16,695 nt of DNA from Chloroflexota bacterium (GCA_003670425.1 QWRL01000032.1:1-16695), one strand, 5' to 3'; shown: positions 1 to 7,453, numbered from the stretch's first letter. Made by a program: numbers and translations. The notes: generated by a model from the letters alone, not told the origin.

Positions 1-1
1 G

Positions 2-277
2 TGGGTAGTCAGGCCGTTGGCGCGTTGCGCCCCGGGCGCGCGGGGCTCAATCGTGGCCCAGGCAGGGCTGGGCCGGCCGGACATTGAGGCGCGCTTTGGC
101 CTGACCGGTGGCCACATTTTTCAGGGCGAGTGCCTGCCGGACTATATGTGGGACAAACGCTTCGCGCAGCGCACGCCAATGCCCGGTGTGTTCCTGTGTG
201 GTGCGTGCACGCATCCGGGTGGCGGCGTGGTTGGCATCAACGGACGCAATGCCGCGATGGAGCTGCTGCATGGCTGA
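2..277 (+). CDS. FAD-dependent oxidoreductase, phytoene desaturase/PYROXD2-like (C-terminal part only)
   Basis: The frame is open from the window edge, so only about the last 91 residues are present and the start lies outside. What is visible is the FAD-binding C-terminus of the phytoene desaturase/carotenoid isomerase/PYROXD2 superfamily: a DIEARFGLTGGHIFQGE segment, then FLCGACTHPGGG followed by GINGRNAA. In this family that last block closes the FAD site. The tail of the next, complete oxidoreductase is clearly homologous (CGAGTHPGGG...GINGHNAA), so the two are tandem relatives. The stop codon overlaps the start of the downstream gene by 8 bp, indicating one operon and probably translational coupling. 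The substrate cannot be told from this fragment. The TTG at 17 is an internal codon, not a start. Confidence 0.85.
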   Translation, partial: WVVRPLARCAPGARGSIVAQAGLGRPDIEARFGLTGGHIFQGECLPDYMWDKRFAQRTPMPGVFLCGACTHPGGGVVGINGRNAAMELLHG

Positions 278-1835
278 AGTTTTTGATGCGTTGATTGTGG
301 GCGCCGGGCATAACGGACTTGTGGCAGCAGCCTGCTTGGCGCGCGCCGGCAAACGCGTGCTGGTGCTGGAGCGGCAGCCCCAAGTGGGCGGCGCTGCTGT
401 TACCGAGGAGTTGTTTCCCGGCTTCCGTTTTTCCAGTGTGGCCGAGGGCACGGGGCGCCTGGTTGCACATGTGGCGGCTGACCTGCAGCTGCACAAGCAC
501 GGCTTAACCCTGCTGCCAATTGATCCGCTGCTGACGACTGCGCTGCCAGATGGCGGCTGTATAAGATTCTGGCGCGACACAGCCCGCACGGCTGCGGAAA
601 TTGCGCGCCACTCCCAGGCCGATGCCGCGCGCTGGCCGGATTTCTGCGCTGCCATGCAGCGCCTGGCAGCTGTAGTGGCGCGCTTGATGGTGCTGATCCC
701 GCCCGCACTGCCGGCGCCCGGCGGCCGTGACCTGCTGGAGCTGCTGAAGCTGGTGGCGCCCGCGCGGCGCCTCAGCCGCAAAGAGCTGGGCGATCTCATT
801 CGCACTCTGCCCATGCCGGTATCGGACATGCTCGACGAATGGTTTGAGTGTGATGCGCTCAAAGCTGCGCTGGCAGTGGATGGCGTGCATGGAGTGTCAT
901 TGGGGCCGCGGCAGGCGGGCACCGCATTTGTGTGGTTGATGGCGCTGGCAGCGGGGCAAGTGCCGGCATTTGCAGCAGCCAGCCAATTGCAGGGCGGAGC
1001 CGGCGCACTCACCCAGGCAATTGCAAAAGCCGCCACAAGCATGGGCGCGCAGCTGCGCTTGAATGCTGCTGTGCAGCAGGTGGTGGTAAAGGACGGGCGC
1101 GCTAGCGGTGTGGTGCTTGCCAGCGGCGAAGAAATCAGCGCGCGCGTGGTGGTCTCCAACGCAGACCCGCGCACAACTTTTCAAGGCTTGATTGATCCGG
1201 TGGAGGTTGACCCGGTGTTTCTGCGCAGCACTTGCACCATCAAATACCGCGGCTGCACGGCGCGCATGCATCTGGCATTGTCCGGTGTGCCGCGCTTTGC
1301 GTTTGATGCGGCAGCGCGCATTCGCGTTGCGCCAAGCATCAACTACATTGAGCAAGCCAGCGATGCTGCCAAGTATGGCAGCTGGTCCCGCCAGCCATGG
1401 CTGGATGCAACGCTGCCCACGCTGGTAGATGCAACGCTTGCCCCGCCCGGGCAGCATGTGCTGTCTGTTCACGCCCAGTATGCGCCCTACCATTTGCGCA
1501 GCCAAGACTGGGAAATACAGCGCGCCGCACTGGGTGCTGCAATCCTCAGCACGCTGGCACAGTTTGCGCCGGATGTGCCGCAGCTTGTGCTGCACAGCCA
1601 GGTGCTGACCCCGCTGGATCTGGAGCGCAACTACGGCCTGCCCGAAGGCAGCGCCACGCACGGGGAGATGACGCTGGACCAGGCGCTGCACATGCGCCCG
1701 GTACCAGATTGTGCGCAATACCGCACGCCTATCAAGCAGTTGTATTTGTGCGGCGCCGGCACGCACCCGGGCGGCGGCTGCACCGGCATCAATGGCCATA
1801 ACGCAGCCCGGCAGGTACTGCGCGACTGGGGCTAA
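270..1835 (+). CDS. NAD(P)/FAD-dependent oxidoreductase, phytoene desaturase/PYROXD2-like
   Basis: Complete 521-residue flavoprotein. The ATG at 270 is chosen because the protein then opens directly with the Rossmann dinucleotide-binding fold: DALIVGAGHNGLVAA at residues 6-20 (GxGxxG) and the acidic residue E34 ending the second strand (VLVLER). R35 to G41 then resembles the family's GG-containing motif. The C-terminus carries LYLCGAGTHPGGG and GINGHNAA, the second FAD-contact block of the family. Length fits PYROXD2-like and CrtI-like proteins (roughly 500-580 residues). Members oxidise or isomerise hydrophobic polyenes, or have unknown substrates. No phytoene synthase or other carotenoid gene is visible here, so a carotenoid role is not established. 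It overlaps the preceding paralogue by 8 bp. An upstream in-frame extension to 108 is rejected because it runs through the coding sequence of the first gene. Confidence 0.9.
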   Translation: MAEVFDALIVGAGHNGLVAAACLARAGKRVLVLERQPQVGGAAVTEELFPGFRFSSVAEGTGRLVAHVAADLQLHKHGLTLLPIDPLLTTALPDGGCIRFWRDTARTAAEIARHSQADAARWPDFCAAMQRLAAVVARLMVLIPPALPAPGGRDLLELLKLVAPARRLSRKELGDLIRTLPMPVSDMLDEWFECDALKAALAVDGVHGVSLGPRQAGTAFVWLMALAAGQVPAFAAASQLQGGAGALTQAIAKAATSMGAQLRLNAAVQQVVVKDGRASGVVLASGEEISARVVVSNADPRTTFQGLIDPVEVDPVFLRSTCTIKYRGCTARMHLALSGVPRFAFDAAARIRVAPSINYIEQASDAAKYGSWSRQPWLDATLPTLVDATLAPPGQHVLSVHAQYAPYHLRSQDWEIQRAALGAAILSTLAQFAPDVPQLVLHSQVLTPLDLERNYGLPEGSATHGEMTLDQALHMRPVPDCAQYRTPIKQLYLCGAGTHPGGGCTGINGHNAARQVLRDWG

Positions 1836-1919
1836 TAAAGAATATGCGGGCTGGCGGCGTGCGCCAAGCGGATCCGCCGCAAAGGAAAGAAAACGCGCTG
1901 CCCGCCTGCTAAATTCTGC

Positions 1920-2738
1920 TCAGCTTGCAAGCAGCTGCGCCGCCAATGCGGCCAGCACGGCGCCGGTGAGTGTTGCCGCAAAGTTAACTGCATCGTTGCC
2001 CAGCCAGTGCCAGCCAGATTGAATAGTGGTGACTCCGCCACATTTACACAGCGGGTGCCGCTCGGTAGTCTTCCCGCATAACGCACACTGATAGCTCGCC
2101 TGCACGGTTGCGCCCAGCCAGCTGTCCACCAAAGCGCCGGCAAGGCCACATATTGGCAGTAGCGTGATTGCAAGCAGGCTGTGTGCCGCGCCCGTGAGCC
2201 AGTTTGCCGCACCTGCCAATAGCGCAATCAACCCCGCGCCAACGACGGCACCCACAGTCCCCCAGCTTGTAACTGCGCCAGAAGTTCCGGTTGGCACCGC
2301 CTTCCAGTCGGTGATGCGGCGCGGCATTGTGCGTGCCAGCACGCCCAGCTCGGTGGACCATGTGTCTGCGTTGGCGGCAGCCAGTGCGCCGGCCATCGCC
2401 AGCCACACCACATCCAGCTTTGAGTAGCCGAACACAACAGCTGCCGCTGCTGCCACACCGCCATTGGCAAGCGTCTGCAGCAGGTCGCGCTGCGAACCTT
2501 TTGAAAATTGCGCTGTGAGCTGCGCCTTGCGCGCGCTGCCAATGCGTGAAAGCGCGCTCGACGAAACAAAGAAACCAATCAAGAGCGTCGCGCCCGGTAA
2601 ACCTGCCCCGCCAAACACCGCCGTGCCAATCAGTAATGCGCCCAGCGCCCCGCTGCGCGACAACGCATGTTGGCGCAGCCCAAGCCAGCCAATCAGGGCC
2701 GCCAACGCAGCGCCAGTGAAGTAATTCTGCAGGGTCAA
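1920..2738 (-). CDS. DUF92 (TMEM19/VTE6-type) integral membrane protein
   Basis: Polytopic membrane protein of 272 residues with about six or seven hydrophobic segments. Family signatures are all visible: NGGVAA at 92-97, ANADTWSTELG at 122-132, PTGTSGAVTSWGT at 149-161, VDSWLGA at 204-210 and LGNDAVNF at 246-253. A Cys/His cluster (C218, C221, H228, C231, C233) lies between the last two. DUF92 is the family of human TMEM19 and of plant/cyanobacterial VTE6, which phosphorylates phytyl phosphate. Whether that activity applies here is inference; the neighbouring polyene-type oxidoreductases make an isoprenoid role thinkable but unproven. The start is TTG, since no ATG or GTG lies upstream in frame, and no good Shine-Dalgarno sequence is seen. 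The TTGA overlap with a tiny upstream ORF could provide coupling. Confidence 0.88.
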   Translation of the reverse strand: MTLQNYFTGAALAALIGWLGLRQHALSRSGALGALLIGTAVFGGAGLPGATLLIGFFVSSSALSRIGSARKAQLTAQFSKGSQRDLLQTLANGGVAAAAAVVFGYSKLDVVWLAMAGALAAANADTWSTELGVLARTMPRRITDWKAVPTGTSGAVTSWGTVGAVVGAGLIALLAGAANWLTGAAHSLLAITLLPICGLAGALVDSWLGATVQASYQCALCGKTTERHPLCKCGGVTTIQSGWHWLGNDAVNFAATLTGAVLAALAAQLLAS

Positions 2739-2872
2739 GTGTTCATTGCGTGCGTAACGCCAGACAAGCGTTGCCAGAGGCGTTCCCAGCCATGATCGGC
2801 AAGGTGCTCACCGGCAACGGCAATCAATTCACTGAAAGAGCTTGCGGCGCGCACCCATGCACTTGAATTCAT
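2735..2872 (-). CDS. possible 45-residue small protein upstream of the DUF92 gene
   Basis: Short ATG-initiated frame (MNSSAWVRAASSF...) whose TGA stop overlaps the TTG start of the DUF92 gene as TTGA. Codon choice looks like that of the neighbours (GC-rich third positions, several Trp and Leu), and the region is otherwise empty. It has no recognisable domain, no signal peptide, and no clear Shine-Dalgarno sequence in front of its ATG. It could be a real leader peptide whose translation delivers ribosomes to the weakly initiated DUF92 gene, a decayed gene, or chance. Confidence 0.25.
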   Translation of the reverse strand: MNSSAWVRAASSFSELIAVAGEHLADHGWERLWQRLSGVTHAMNT

Positions 2873-2975
2873 ATGTTGAAAGCCAACTGTCCGATTCGAT
2901 TGGTCAATGAATGGTACGATTTGGAAAGAAATCTGTTCCATCTGCACCCTCATGATAGTCCGAGATCCAGCAACC

Positions 2976-3395
2976 ATGCACATACGCCCATTCGAAATCG
3001 CTGACCAAGCCGCCGTCATTGAGCTGTGGCAATTGTGCGAACTCACCCGCCCCTGGAACGATGCGGGGCTTGATATTCAGCGCAAACTGGCCGTTAACCG
3101 CGAATGGTTTTTAGTGGGTGAATTGCAAGGTCAGATCGTGTCCAGCGCGATGTTTGGCTATGAAGGCCACAGAGGCTGGGTTAACTATTTGGCAGTCCAC
3201 CCGGAACATCAGGGGCAGGGCTACGCAAGGGCCATGATGGCCCGTGGTGAACAACTGCTGCTTAGTGCAGGCTGCCCCAAAATCAATCTCCAAGTGCGCA
3301 GCAGCAATTCCCAAGCTCTGGCTTTTTATGCGCGCTTGGGTTATGGGATTGACGAAGTGGTCAGCTTGGGAAAACGCTTGATTCAAGATGGGTAA
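2976..3395 (+). CDS. ypeA: GNAT family N-acetyltransferase, YpeA-like
   Basis: Acetyl-CoA-dependent acetyltransferase of 139 residues. From the ATG at 2976 it matches Escherichia coli YpeA (141 residues, recalled) along its length: MHIRPF at the start, ELTRPWNDAGLDIQRK near residues 22-37, YEGHRGWVNYLAVHPEHQGQGYA around 68-90 (beta-4 and the acetyl-CoA pyrophosphate loop Q/RxxGxG/A), CPKINLQVRSSN, then FYARLGY and SLGKRLI at the end. The natural substrate of YpeA is not firmly known. The frame continues upstream to ATG codons at 2907 and 2952, but YpeA homology begins exactly at 2976, so I take that start even though its Shine-Dalgarno sequence is weak. It is transcribed away from the DUF92 gene, alone. 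Confidence 0.88.
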   Translation: MHIRPFEIADQAAVIELWQLCELTRPWNDAGLDIQRKLAVNREWFLVGELQGQIVSSAMFGYEGHRGWVNYLAVHPEHQGQGYARAMMARGEQLLLSAGCPKINLQVRSSNSQALAFYARLGYGIDEVVSLGKRLIQDG

Positions 3396-3682
3396 TCCGG
3401 GCGGGGGCAGGCTGTCCAAACACCGGGTGCAAACCAGCTAACTTGGCGGAGTAAGCTCGGGAGCGACTGGCCAGCAATTGAGACGCCGCCGAAACCAAGT
3501 GTCGGTGCAGTGGCGCAGCGACCGCACGAATCACGCGTTGAATGGTGGTCGTCTTTTGAGTGCGGTCGACATATAGGCGTGCCCGACGCCGAAGAACCAC
3601 CCTGCACCGATGGGCGATTTACGATCAACACACAGACAGCCCCTTTGGTTAAAGACTAAGCGCACCTGTCGAAGCATTTGCC
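3396..3682. other. gene-free gap with two imperfect inverted repeats
   Basis: This is the 287-bp convergent gap between the acetyltransferase and the enolase-like gene. No frame reads as a recognisable protein on either strand. It contains two foldable elements. At 3441-3500, ACTTGGCGG pairs with CCG-AAA-CCAAGT, with small internal hairpins. At 3544-3601, GGTGGT-CG-TCTT pairs with AAGA-ACCACC and encloses a GGCGT/ACGCC hairpin at 3576-3590. Neither is followed by a clear run of T on either strand, so they are not textbook terminators. Function unknown. Confidence 0.5.
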
Positions 3683-4957
3683 TCACCGGCCCCATGCAAA
3701 AGTATTTTTAGGCGGAAGACTCCCGCCAACAATTTCGGCCACGCGCAGTCCCTCGTTCCATTTAGCCATGCGCTCTGAGCGTGCGAAGGAGCCAACTTTC
3801 AATTGCTGCACGCCCCAGCCCACGGCAAGGTGCACAACGATCGTGTCTTCGCTCTCGCCGGAGCGTGCCGACACAATCGGCGCGTAACCGACGCGGCGGG
3901 TTTCATCAAGCGCCAGTTTTGTTTCGGTGATGGTCCCGGCTTGGTTTGGCTTTATCAGCACTGCATTGCATGTGTTGTGCAATTCCGCTTCACCAATCCG
4001 GCTGGCATTGGTAACGAGCAAGTCATCCCCCACCACTTGTACTTTTTGCCCCGCTGCCCGGGCGAAGCGCGCAAATGCAGCACTGTCATCCTCGCCCAAG
4101 GGGTCCTCAACAGACACAATGGGGTAACGCGCAAGCCAGCGCAACAGCATTTCCGCAAGTGCGTCCGAGTCAACCTGCTTGCGCTCGCGACCCAGCTGGT
4201 AAGTTCCGCCCCTGCCAAAAGAGCTGGCCGCCACATCGATCGCAATCGCAACATCTGTGCCGGCAACTAATCCAGCCCGTTCAATTGCCCGCACCAATGT
4301 TTCAACAGCTGCTTCATCGGATTCAAAATTCGGCCAGTATCCGCCCTCATCTGCCACGCCTGCAAGCTTGCCAGCCTCATCCATGATTTGGCCGGCGGCG
4401 GCGTAGACGCGGGCAGTCCAATCCAATGCCTCAGAATATTCGGTGGCACCAATGGCAATCACCATGAAGTCCTGGATGTCGATGCGCCGATTTGCGTGCG
4501 CACCGCCGCCAAAAATCTGGATTTGCGGCAGTGGCATGGGACCGCTGCCGCCAAGATATTGCCACAGGGGCTGGTTTGCAGCAGCCGCTGCAGCACGCGC
4601 AACTGCCATTGATGTTGCAATCATGGCGTTGCCGCCCAAGCGGCTCTTCTGCGGCGTGCCATCCAGCGCAATCAACGCAAAGTCCACGCCTGCCTGGTCA
4701 GCTGCATCGAGCCCTTTCAGCACAGCAGCAATTGGCAGCCGAATGTTTGCAACTGCCTTGGAAACATCCCGCCCGCCAAATGACTCGCCGCCATCGCGCA
4801 AGTCCAATGCCTCGCCCGCGCCGGTTGAGGCGCCCGCCGGTGCGATGGCGCGGCCAACCGCGCCACATGCCAAATGCACCTCGGCCTCAACCGTCGGCCG
4901 GCCGCGAGAATCCCACACCCGCCGGCCGTAGAGCTGCACAATTTTTGTTCGCATCAT
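3683..4957 (-). CDS. divergent enolase-like protein (phosphopyruvate hydratase homologue)
   Basis: Enolase-superfamily protein of 424 residues with the full enolase layout: N-terminal domain with GAST loop (S44), then the TIM-like barrel. Ligands seen, with yeast counterparts: H154 (H159), E204 (E211), D241 (D246), E284 (E295), D311 (D320), K336 (K345), R365-S366 (R374-S375), K387 (K396). Two key positions differ: D163 replaces the E168 catalytic glutamate (IQDFM instead of QEFM), and A364 replaces H373 (SARSGES instead of SHRSGET). Canonical enolase makes phosphoenolpyruvate from 2-phosphoglycerate; these changes suggest altered substrate or weak activity, which is inference. The start is the ATG at 4957 (ATGA overlap with the kinase stop) or the adjacent ATG at 4954. 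The in-frame codon at 4975 lies inside the kinase gene. The co-translated kinase is the obvious functional partner. No terminator is evident downstream. Confidence 0.85.
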   Translation of the reverse strand: MMRTKIVQLYGRRVWDSRGRPTVEAEVHLACGAVGRAIAPAGASTGAGEALDLRDGGESFGGRDVSKAVANIRLPIAAVLKGLDAADQAGVDFALIALDGTPQKSRLGGNAMIATSMAVARAAAAAANQPLWQYLGGSGPMPLPQIQIFGGGAHANRRIDIQDFMVIAIGATEYSEALDWTARVYAAAGQIMDEAGKLAGVADEGGYWPNFESDEAAVETLVRAIERAGLVAGTDVAIAIDVAASSFGRGGTYQLGRERKQVDSDALAEMLLRWLARYPIVSVEDPLGEDDSAAFARFARAAGQKVQVVGDDLLVTNASRIGEAELHNTCNAVLIKPNQAGTITETKLALDETRRVGYAPIVSARSGESEDTIVVHLAVGWGVQQLKVGSFARSERMAKWNEGLRVAEIVGGSLPPKNTFAWGR

Positions 4958-5952
4958 TTCAGCTCGCGCCGCCATTCTTCTGCAATCAACGCCAGCGATG
5001 GCACCGGCGCAGCCAACAATTTTCGGGCTACCTGCCGCACACTGTGCTTCGCATCTTCCTCAGTCAGGTACTCAACGGGCGACTTGCCATCAACGCGCGC
5101 CAACATCAAACCCGGAAGCAGGCGCGCAGCCCGCGCCTCCAAGTCTTGGGGCGGCTCCCAGTTTACGCCGGCCAAATAACGCTCAGCCAGCGCAAAAAAC
5201 GAATCAAGCAGTAACCCGATTACAGACGGGCGCACAAGGCACTTCAGCAACAGATGGTTGAGGCAAAATGCGAGGTCAAACGCCGGATCACCAAAACAGG
5301 CGCATTCTGCATCTAGAAAAACCGCGCCGTTGCGTCCGATCAGAATATTCTTGGGACTGATATCGCCGTGCACTAGCGCGCGCTTGGTGCGGGCTGTGAT
5401 GGTCACCAGCTGCTGCAGCGCTACAGACAAGTCCGGGTGGCGGTGCGCAGCCGCTTCAAGATACGGAGCTAAGCGGATCTCGTGAAAAATGGAATTTGAT
5501 GGAAACATGGCAGGGATTTCGGGATCGCTGGCGGTTGCCGCATGAATCACTGCCAGGCGCCTGCCAACTTCTGCTGCATTTGCAATCTGAACATTTCCGT
5601 CAAGCAGCTGTTTTTTCCACAAAACAAAATGCTGCGGCAATAGGTAATCCATCGCAAAAATTCCGCGGTCCTCGTCCGCAGCTAACATGCGCGGCACAGC
5701 GTCGGGCATTATGTGGGCAACAGCCCGCAGCCAGCGAATTTCGTAGCGCGACCGCTCCACCGGTGCGCGCCAGTCTTGCGCCACTTTTAGTTTTGCAAGC
5801 GCGCGTTTGAACACAATCGGGCCGCTCGCAAGCTCCACTTTCCAGATGTCCGATGACACGCCGCCTGCTAATGGCTGCGCCACAGGCTCCGCTCCATTTT
5901 GGATGAGGCGCAAATGCCGCAGATCGGCATATAGTGCTGCGAGTTCGGTCAC
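4954..5952 (-). CDS. APH-fold small-molecule kinase (phosphotransferase family)
   Basis: Cytosolic kinase of 332 residues with the aminoglycoside phosphotransferase/choline kinase fold. Visible parts: glycine-rich loop PLAGGVSSDIW (27-37), ATP-binding lysine K49 in VFKRAL, helix-C glutamate E71, Brenner motif HGDISPKN (H195, D197, N202), and metal-binding DAE at 214-216 followed by FGDPAFDLAF. All catalytic residues are intact. The family phosphorylates hydroxyls on small molecules (aminoglycosides, choline, methylthioribose, homoserine), so the substrate is not determinable from sequence. The start is GTG at 5952; no Shine-Dalgarno sequence is seen. The stop overlaps the enolase-like start (ATGA), implying a stoichiometric pair. 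A metabolic kinase feeding the enolase-like enzyme is more likely than antibiotic resistance, by context. Confidence 0.85.
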   Translation of the reverse strand: MTELAALYADLRHLRLIQNGAEPVAQPLAGGVSSDIWKVELASGPIVFKRALAKLKVAQDWRAPVERSRYEIRWLRAVAHIMPDAVPRMLAADEDRGIFAMDYLLPQHFVLWKKQLLDGNVQIANAAEVGRRLAVIHAATASDPEIPAMFPSNSIFHEIRLAPYLEAAAHRHPDLSVALQQLVTITARTKRALVHGDISPKNILIGRNGAVFLDAECACFGDPAFDLAFCLNHLLLKCLVRPSVIGLLLDSFFALAERYLAGVNWEPPQDLEARAARLLPGLMLARVDGKSPVEYLTEEDAKHSVRQVARKLLAAPVPSLALIAEEWRRELK

Positions 5953-5972
5953 CGGTTTACAAAATTAAATTC

Positions 5973-5984
5973 GCTTGCGCAAGC
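5973..5984. promoter_or_regulatory. 12-bp perfect palindrome upstream of the kinase gene
   Basis: GCTTGCGCAAGC reads identically on both strands and lies 20 bp before the kinase GTG start. It sits in a short AT-richer stretch that includes TTTAAT on the minus strand, within the 102-bp gap behind the DUF1648 gene. Its position fits an operator or a dyad near an internal promoter for the kinase/enolase-like pair. Chance occurrence in GCGC-rich DNA is possible. Confidence 0.3.
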
Positions 5985-6054
5985 AATGGACATTACTAAT
6001 CAAAAGCCCTGCGCTGCCGCCTGGCCAACCAAGAAGCGCTCTTTAGGTTGCGCG

Positions 6055-6444
6055 CTACCCAGCCAGCAGCATGCGGACGCTGGCGGCGCAAATCAGCAGT
6101 TGCACAAACGCGCTGCCACTCCACAACGCCATTGCCGCCGGGCGCAAGCGCGCTACCGTGTTCAGCAGCAAACCCAGCGCGGTGTTGGCCAGCCAAATTA
6201 GCAATCCACCGAACGGCAGAAAGAGCAAGTCTTGTGGGGCGCCAAAGCCATCTGGATTTCCGCCGGCAGCAAAATGCAAGGCAACGCGCTGCGGCAGCGG
6301 GCTGGCACCGATAAACAAAAGTAGTGCCAGCGCCAATGTCAGCACAGGCGGCGCCAGCAGCAACAGGTACGGCAGCCGCATTTGCTGCCGCCAGCCAGCG
6401 GCTGCAGCTTCCAGTTCGGCAGCAGTTTCAGGCGCCTCGCTCAT
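6055..6444 (-). CDS. small DUF1648-domain membrane protein
   Basis: Membrane protein of 129 residues. After a charged N-terminus there is a hydrophobic segment at about 24-46, then a DUF1648-like stretch (LPQRVALHFAAGGNPDGFG, 50-68; the family pattern is LP..IP.HF...G.PDGWG), then membrane segments at about 72-96 and 102-125. DUF1648 is found in SdpI-like immunity and signalling proteins and in many uncharacterised membrane proteins, so the role here is unknown. It starts at ATG 6444, only 16 bp after the ilvE stop, and is therefore probably cotranscribed with ilvE. It lacks the C-terminal SdpI domain, so calling it an immunity protein would be unsupported. Confidence 0.7.
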   Translation of the reverse strand: MSEAPETAAELEAAAAGWRQQMRLPYLLLLAPPVLTLALALLLFIGASPLPQRVALHFAAGGNPDGFGAPQDLLFLPFGGLLIWLANTALGLLLNTVARLRPAAMALWSGSAFVQLLICAASVRMLLAG

Positions 6445-6460
6445 GCGCCGCGCGCGGCTA

Positions 6461-7369
6461 TTAAACCTTGCTCAGCCATTCGGCCGAGCGTTTCCCTTTG
6501 CCGTTAACCGTTTGAAAAAATGCATCCTGCAGCGCCTTCGTAACCGGTCCGCACCGCCCGGCGCCGATGGTGCGATGATCGATGGCGCGCACCGGCGTGA
6601 CTTCCGCCGCGGTGCCGCACACAAACACTTCATCTGCAATGTACAACTGGTCGCGCGAGATGGGGCCTTCGTGCACCGTGTAGCCGGCGTCTAATGCCAG
6701 CTTGAACAGTGAGTCACGCGTGATGCCTTCCAAAATGGTGGCGCGCCCCGGCATATAAATTTCTCCGTTGCGCACCAGAAAAATATTTTCACCGGAGCAC
6801 TCGGCCAAATAACCTTCCGGATCCAGCATGATTGCCTCGTCATAGCCGGAGCGCAGCGCCAGCGTTTTGGCCATCACGGAGTTCACATAGTTGCCGGTAA
6901 TTTTGGACTTCGTCATGGTGGCATTGATGTGGTGGCGCGTGTAGGAAGAGACCATCATATGCACGCCGGCCTCCAGCGCATCCGCACCCAGGTAGGTGCC
7001 CCACTCCCATGTGGCAATTGCAACCTTGGGAGTGCTCACATCCAAATTAAGTCCCAGCGGCCCGTCCATATAGAGCAGCGGGCGGATGTAGCAGCTGCTG
7101 AATTTGTTCTTGCGGATGGTGGCGATTGCCGCAGCGCATAGCTCTTCCTGGCTGTACGGAAATACGCTTATACCCATGATGTGGCTGGATGCAATCAGGC
7201 GCTGCATGTGATCTTGCAGGCGAAAGACCGCACTGCCATCGGGCGTGGCGTAGCAGCGAATCCCCTCAAACGCACCCAAGCCATAGTGCAGCGTGGGCGA
7301 CAGCACCGGCACCATTGCCTGTGCCGTGGGCACCATCTCGCCATTCATCCAGATGAAGTCCGACTTCAT
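6461..7369 (-). CDS. ilvE: branched-chain amino acid aminotransferase
   Basis: Class IV PLP-dependent aminotransferase of 302 residues (E. coli IlvE is 309). It interconverts Leu, Ile and Val with their 2-oxo acids, using glutamate/2-oxoglutarate. Visible signatures: LHYGLGAFEGIR (28-38), PLP lysine K156 in KSKITGNYVNS, GYDEAIMLD, YLAECSGENIF (PLP-contacting glutamate), then ITRDS, VFVCGTAAEVTPV and GPVTKALQDAFF near the end. ATG 7369 is chosen because homology begins there (MKSDFIWMNG) and AGAGGAG stands about 8 nt upstream. The longer frame from 7423 would overlap the promoter -10 box. It follows the dnaK terminator, so it has its own promoter and leads the group with the DUF1648 gene. Confidence 0.95.
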   Translation of the reverse strand: MKSDFIWMNGEMVPTAQAMVPVLSPTLHYGLGAFEGIRCYATPDGSAVFRLQDHMQRLIASSHIMGISVFPYSQEELCAAAIATIRKNKFSSCYIRPLLYMDGPLGLNLDVSTPKVAIATWEWGTYLGADALEAGVHMMVSSYTRHHINATMTKSKITGNYVNSVMAKTLALRSGYDEAIMLDPEGYLAECSGENIFLVRNGEIYMPGRATILEGITRDSLFKLALDAGYTVHEGPISRDQLYIADEVFVCGTAAEVTPVRAIDHRTIGAGRCGPVTKALQDAFFQTVNGKGKRSAEWLSKV

Positions 7370-7421
7370 GTGTGCAGCTCCTCTTGCAAAAACAGCGCGA
7401 CCCTGTGCCACGCTGCGCAGC

Positions 7422-7427
7422 ATTATA
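7422..7427 (-). promoter_or_regulatory. -10 box of the ilvE promoter
   Basis: Perfect TATAAT on the minus strand, 53 bp before the ilvE start and downstream of the dnaK terminator. No good TTGACA is seen 16-18 bp further up, where the DNA is very GC-rich, so an activator or weak -35 is implied. A transcript starting near 7415 would have a leader of about 45 nt ending in the AGAGGAG ribosome site. Confidence 0.6.
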
Positions 7428-7453
7428 CAGCCGCCGCCCGCACAGCTTGCGCC

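Noticed and set aside
1851..1880. GC-rich inverted repeat (including GCGGATCCGC) in the convergent gap after the second oxidoreductase, as a terminator
   Set aside because: No T tract directly follows the stem on either strand; pairing is possible but not convincing.
3361..3631. Two minus-strand frames across the gap next to the enolase-like gene as transposase remnants
   Set aside because: They run into the antisense of the acetyltransferase and show no transposase signature I can name.
7369..7423. Longer ilvE start at 7423
   Set aside because: It would overlap the TATAAT box at 7422-7427 and adds residues without homology, while ATG 7369 has an AGAGGAG ribosome site.
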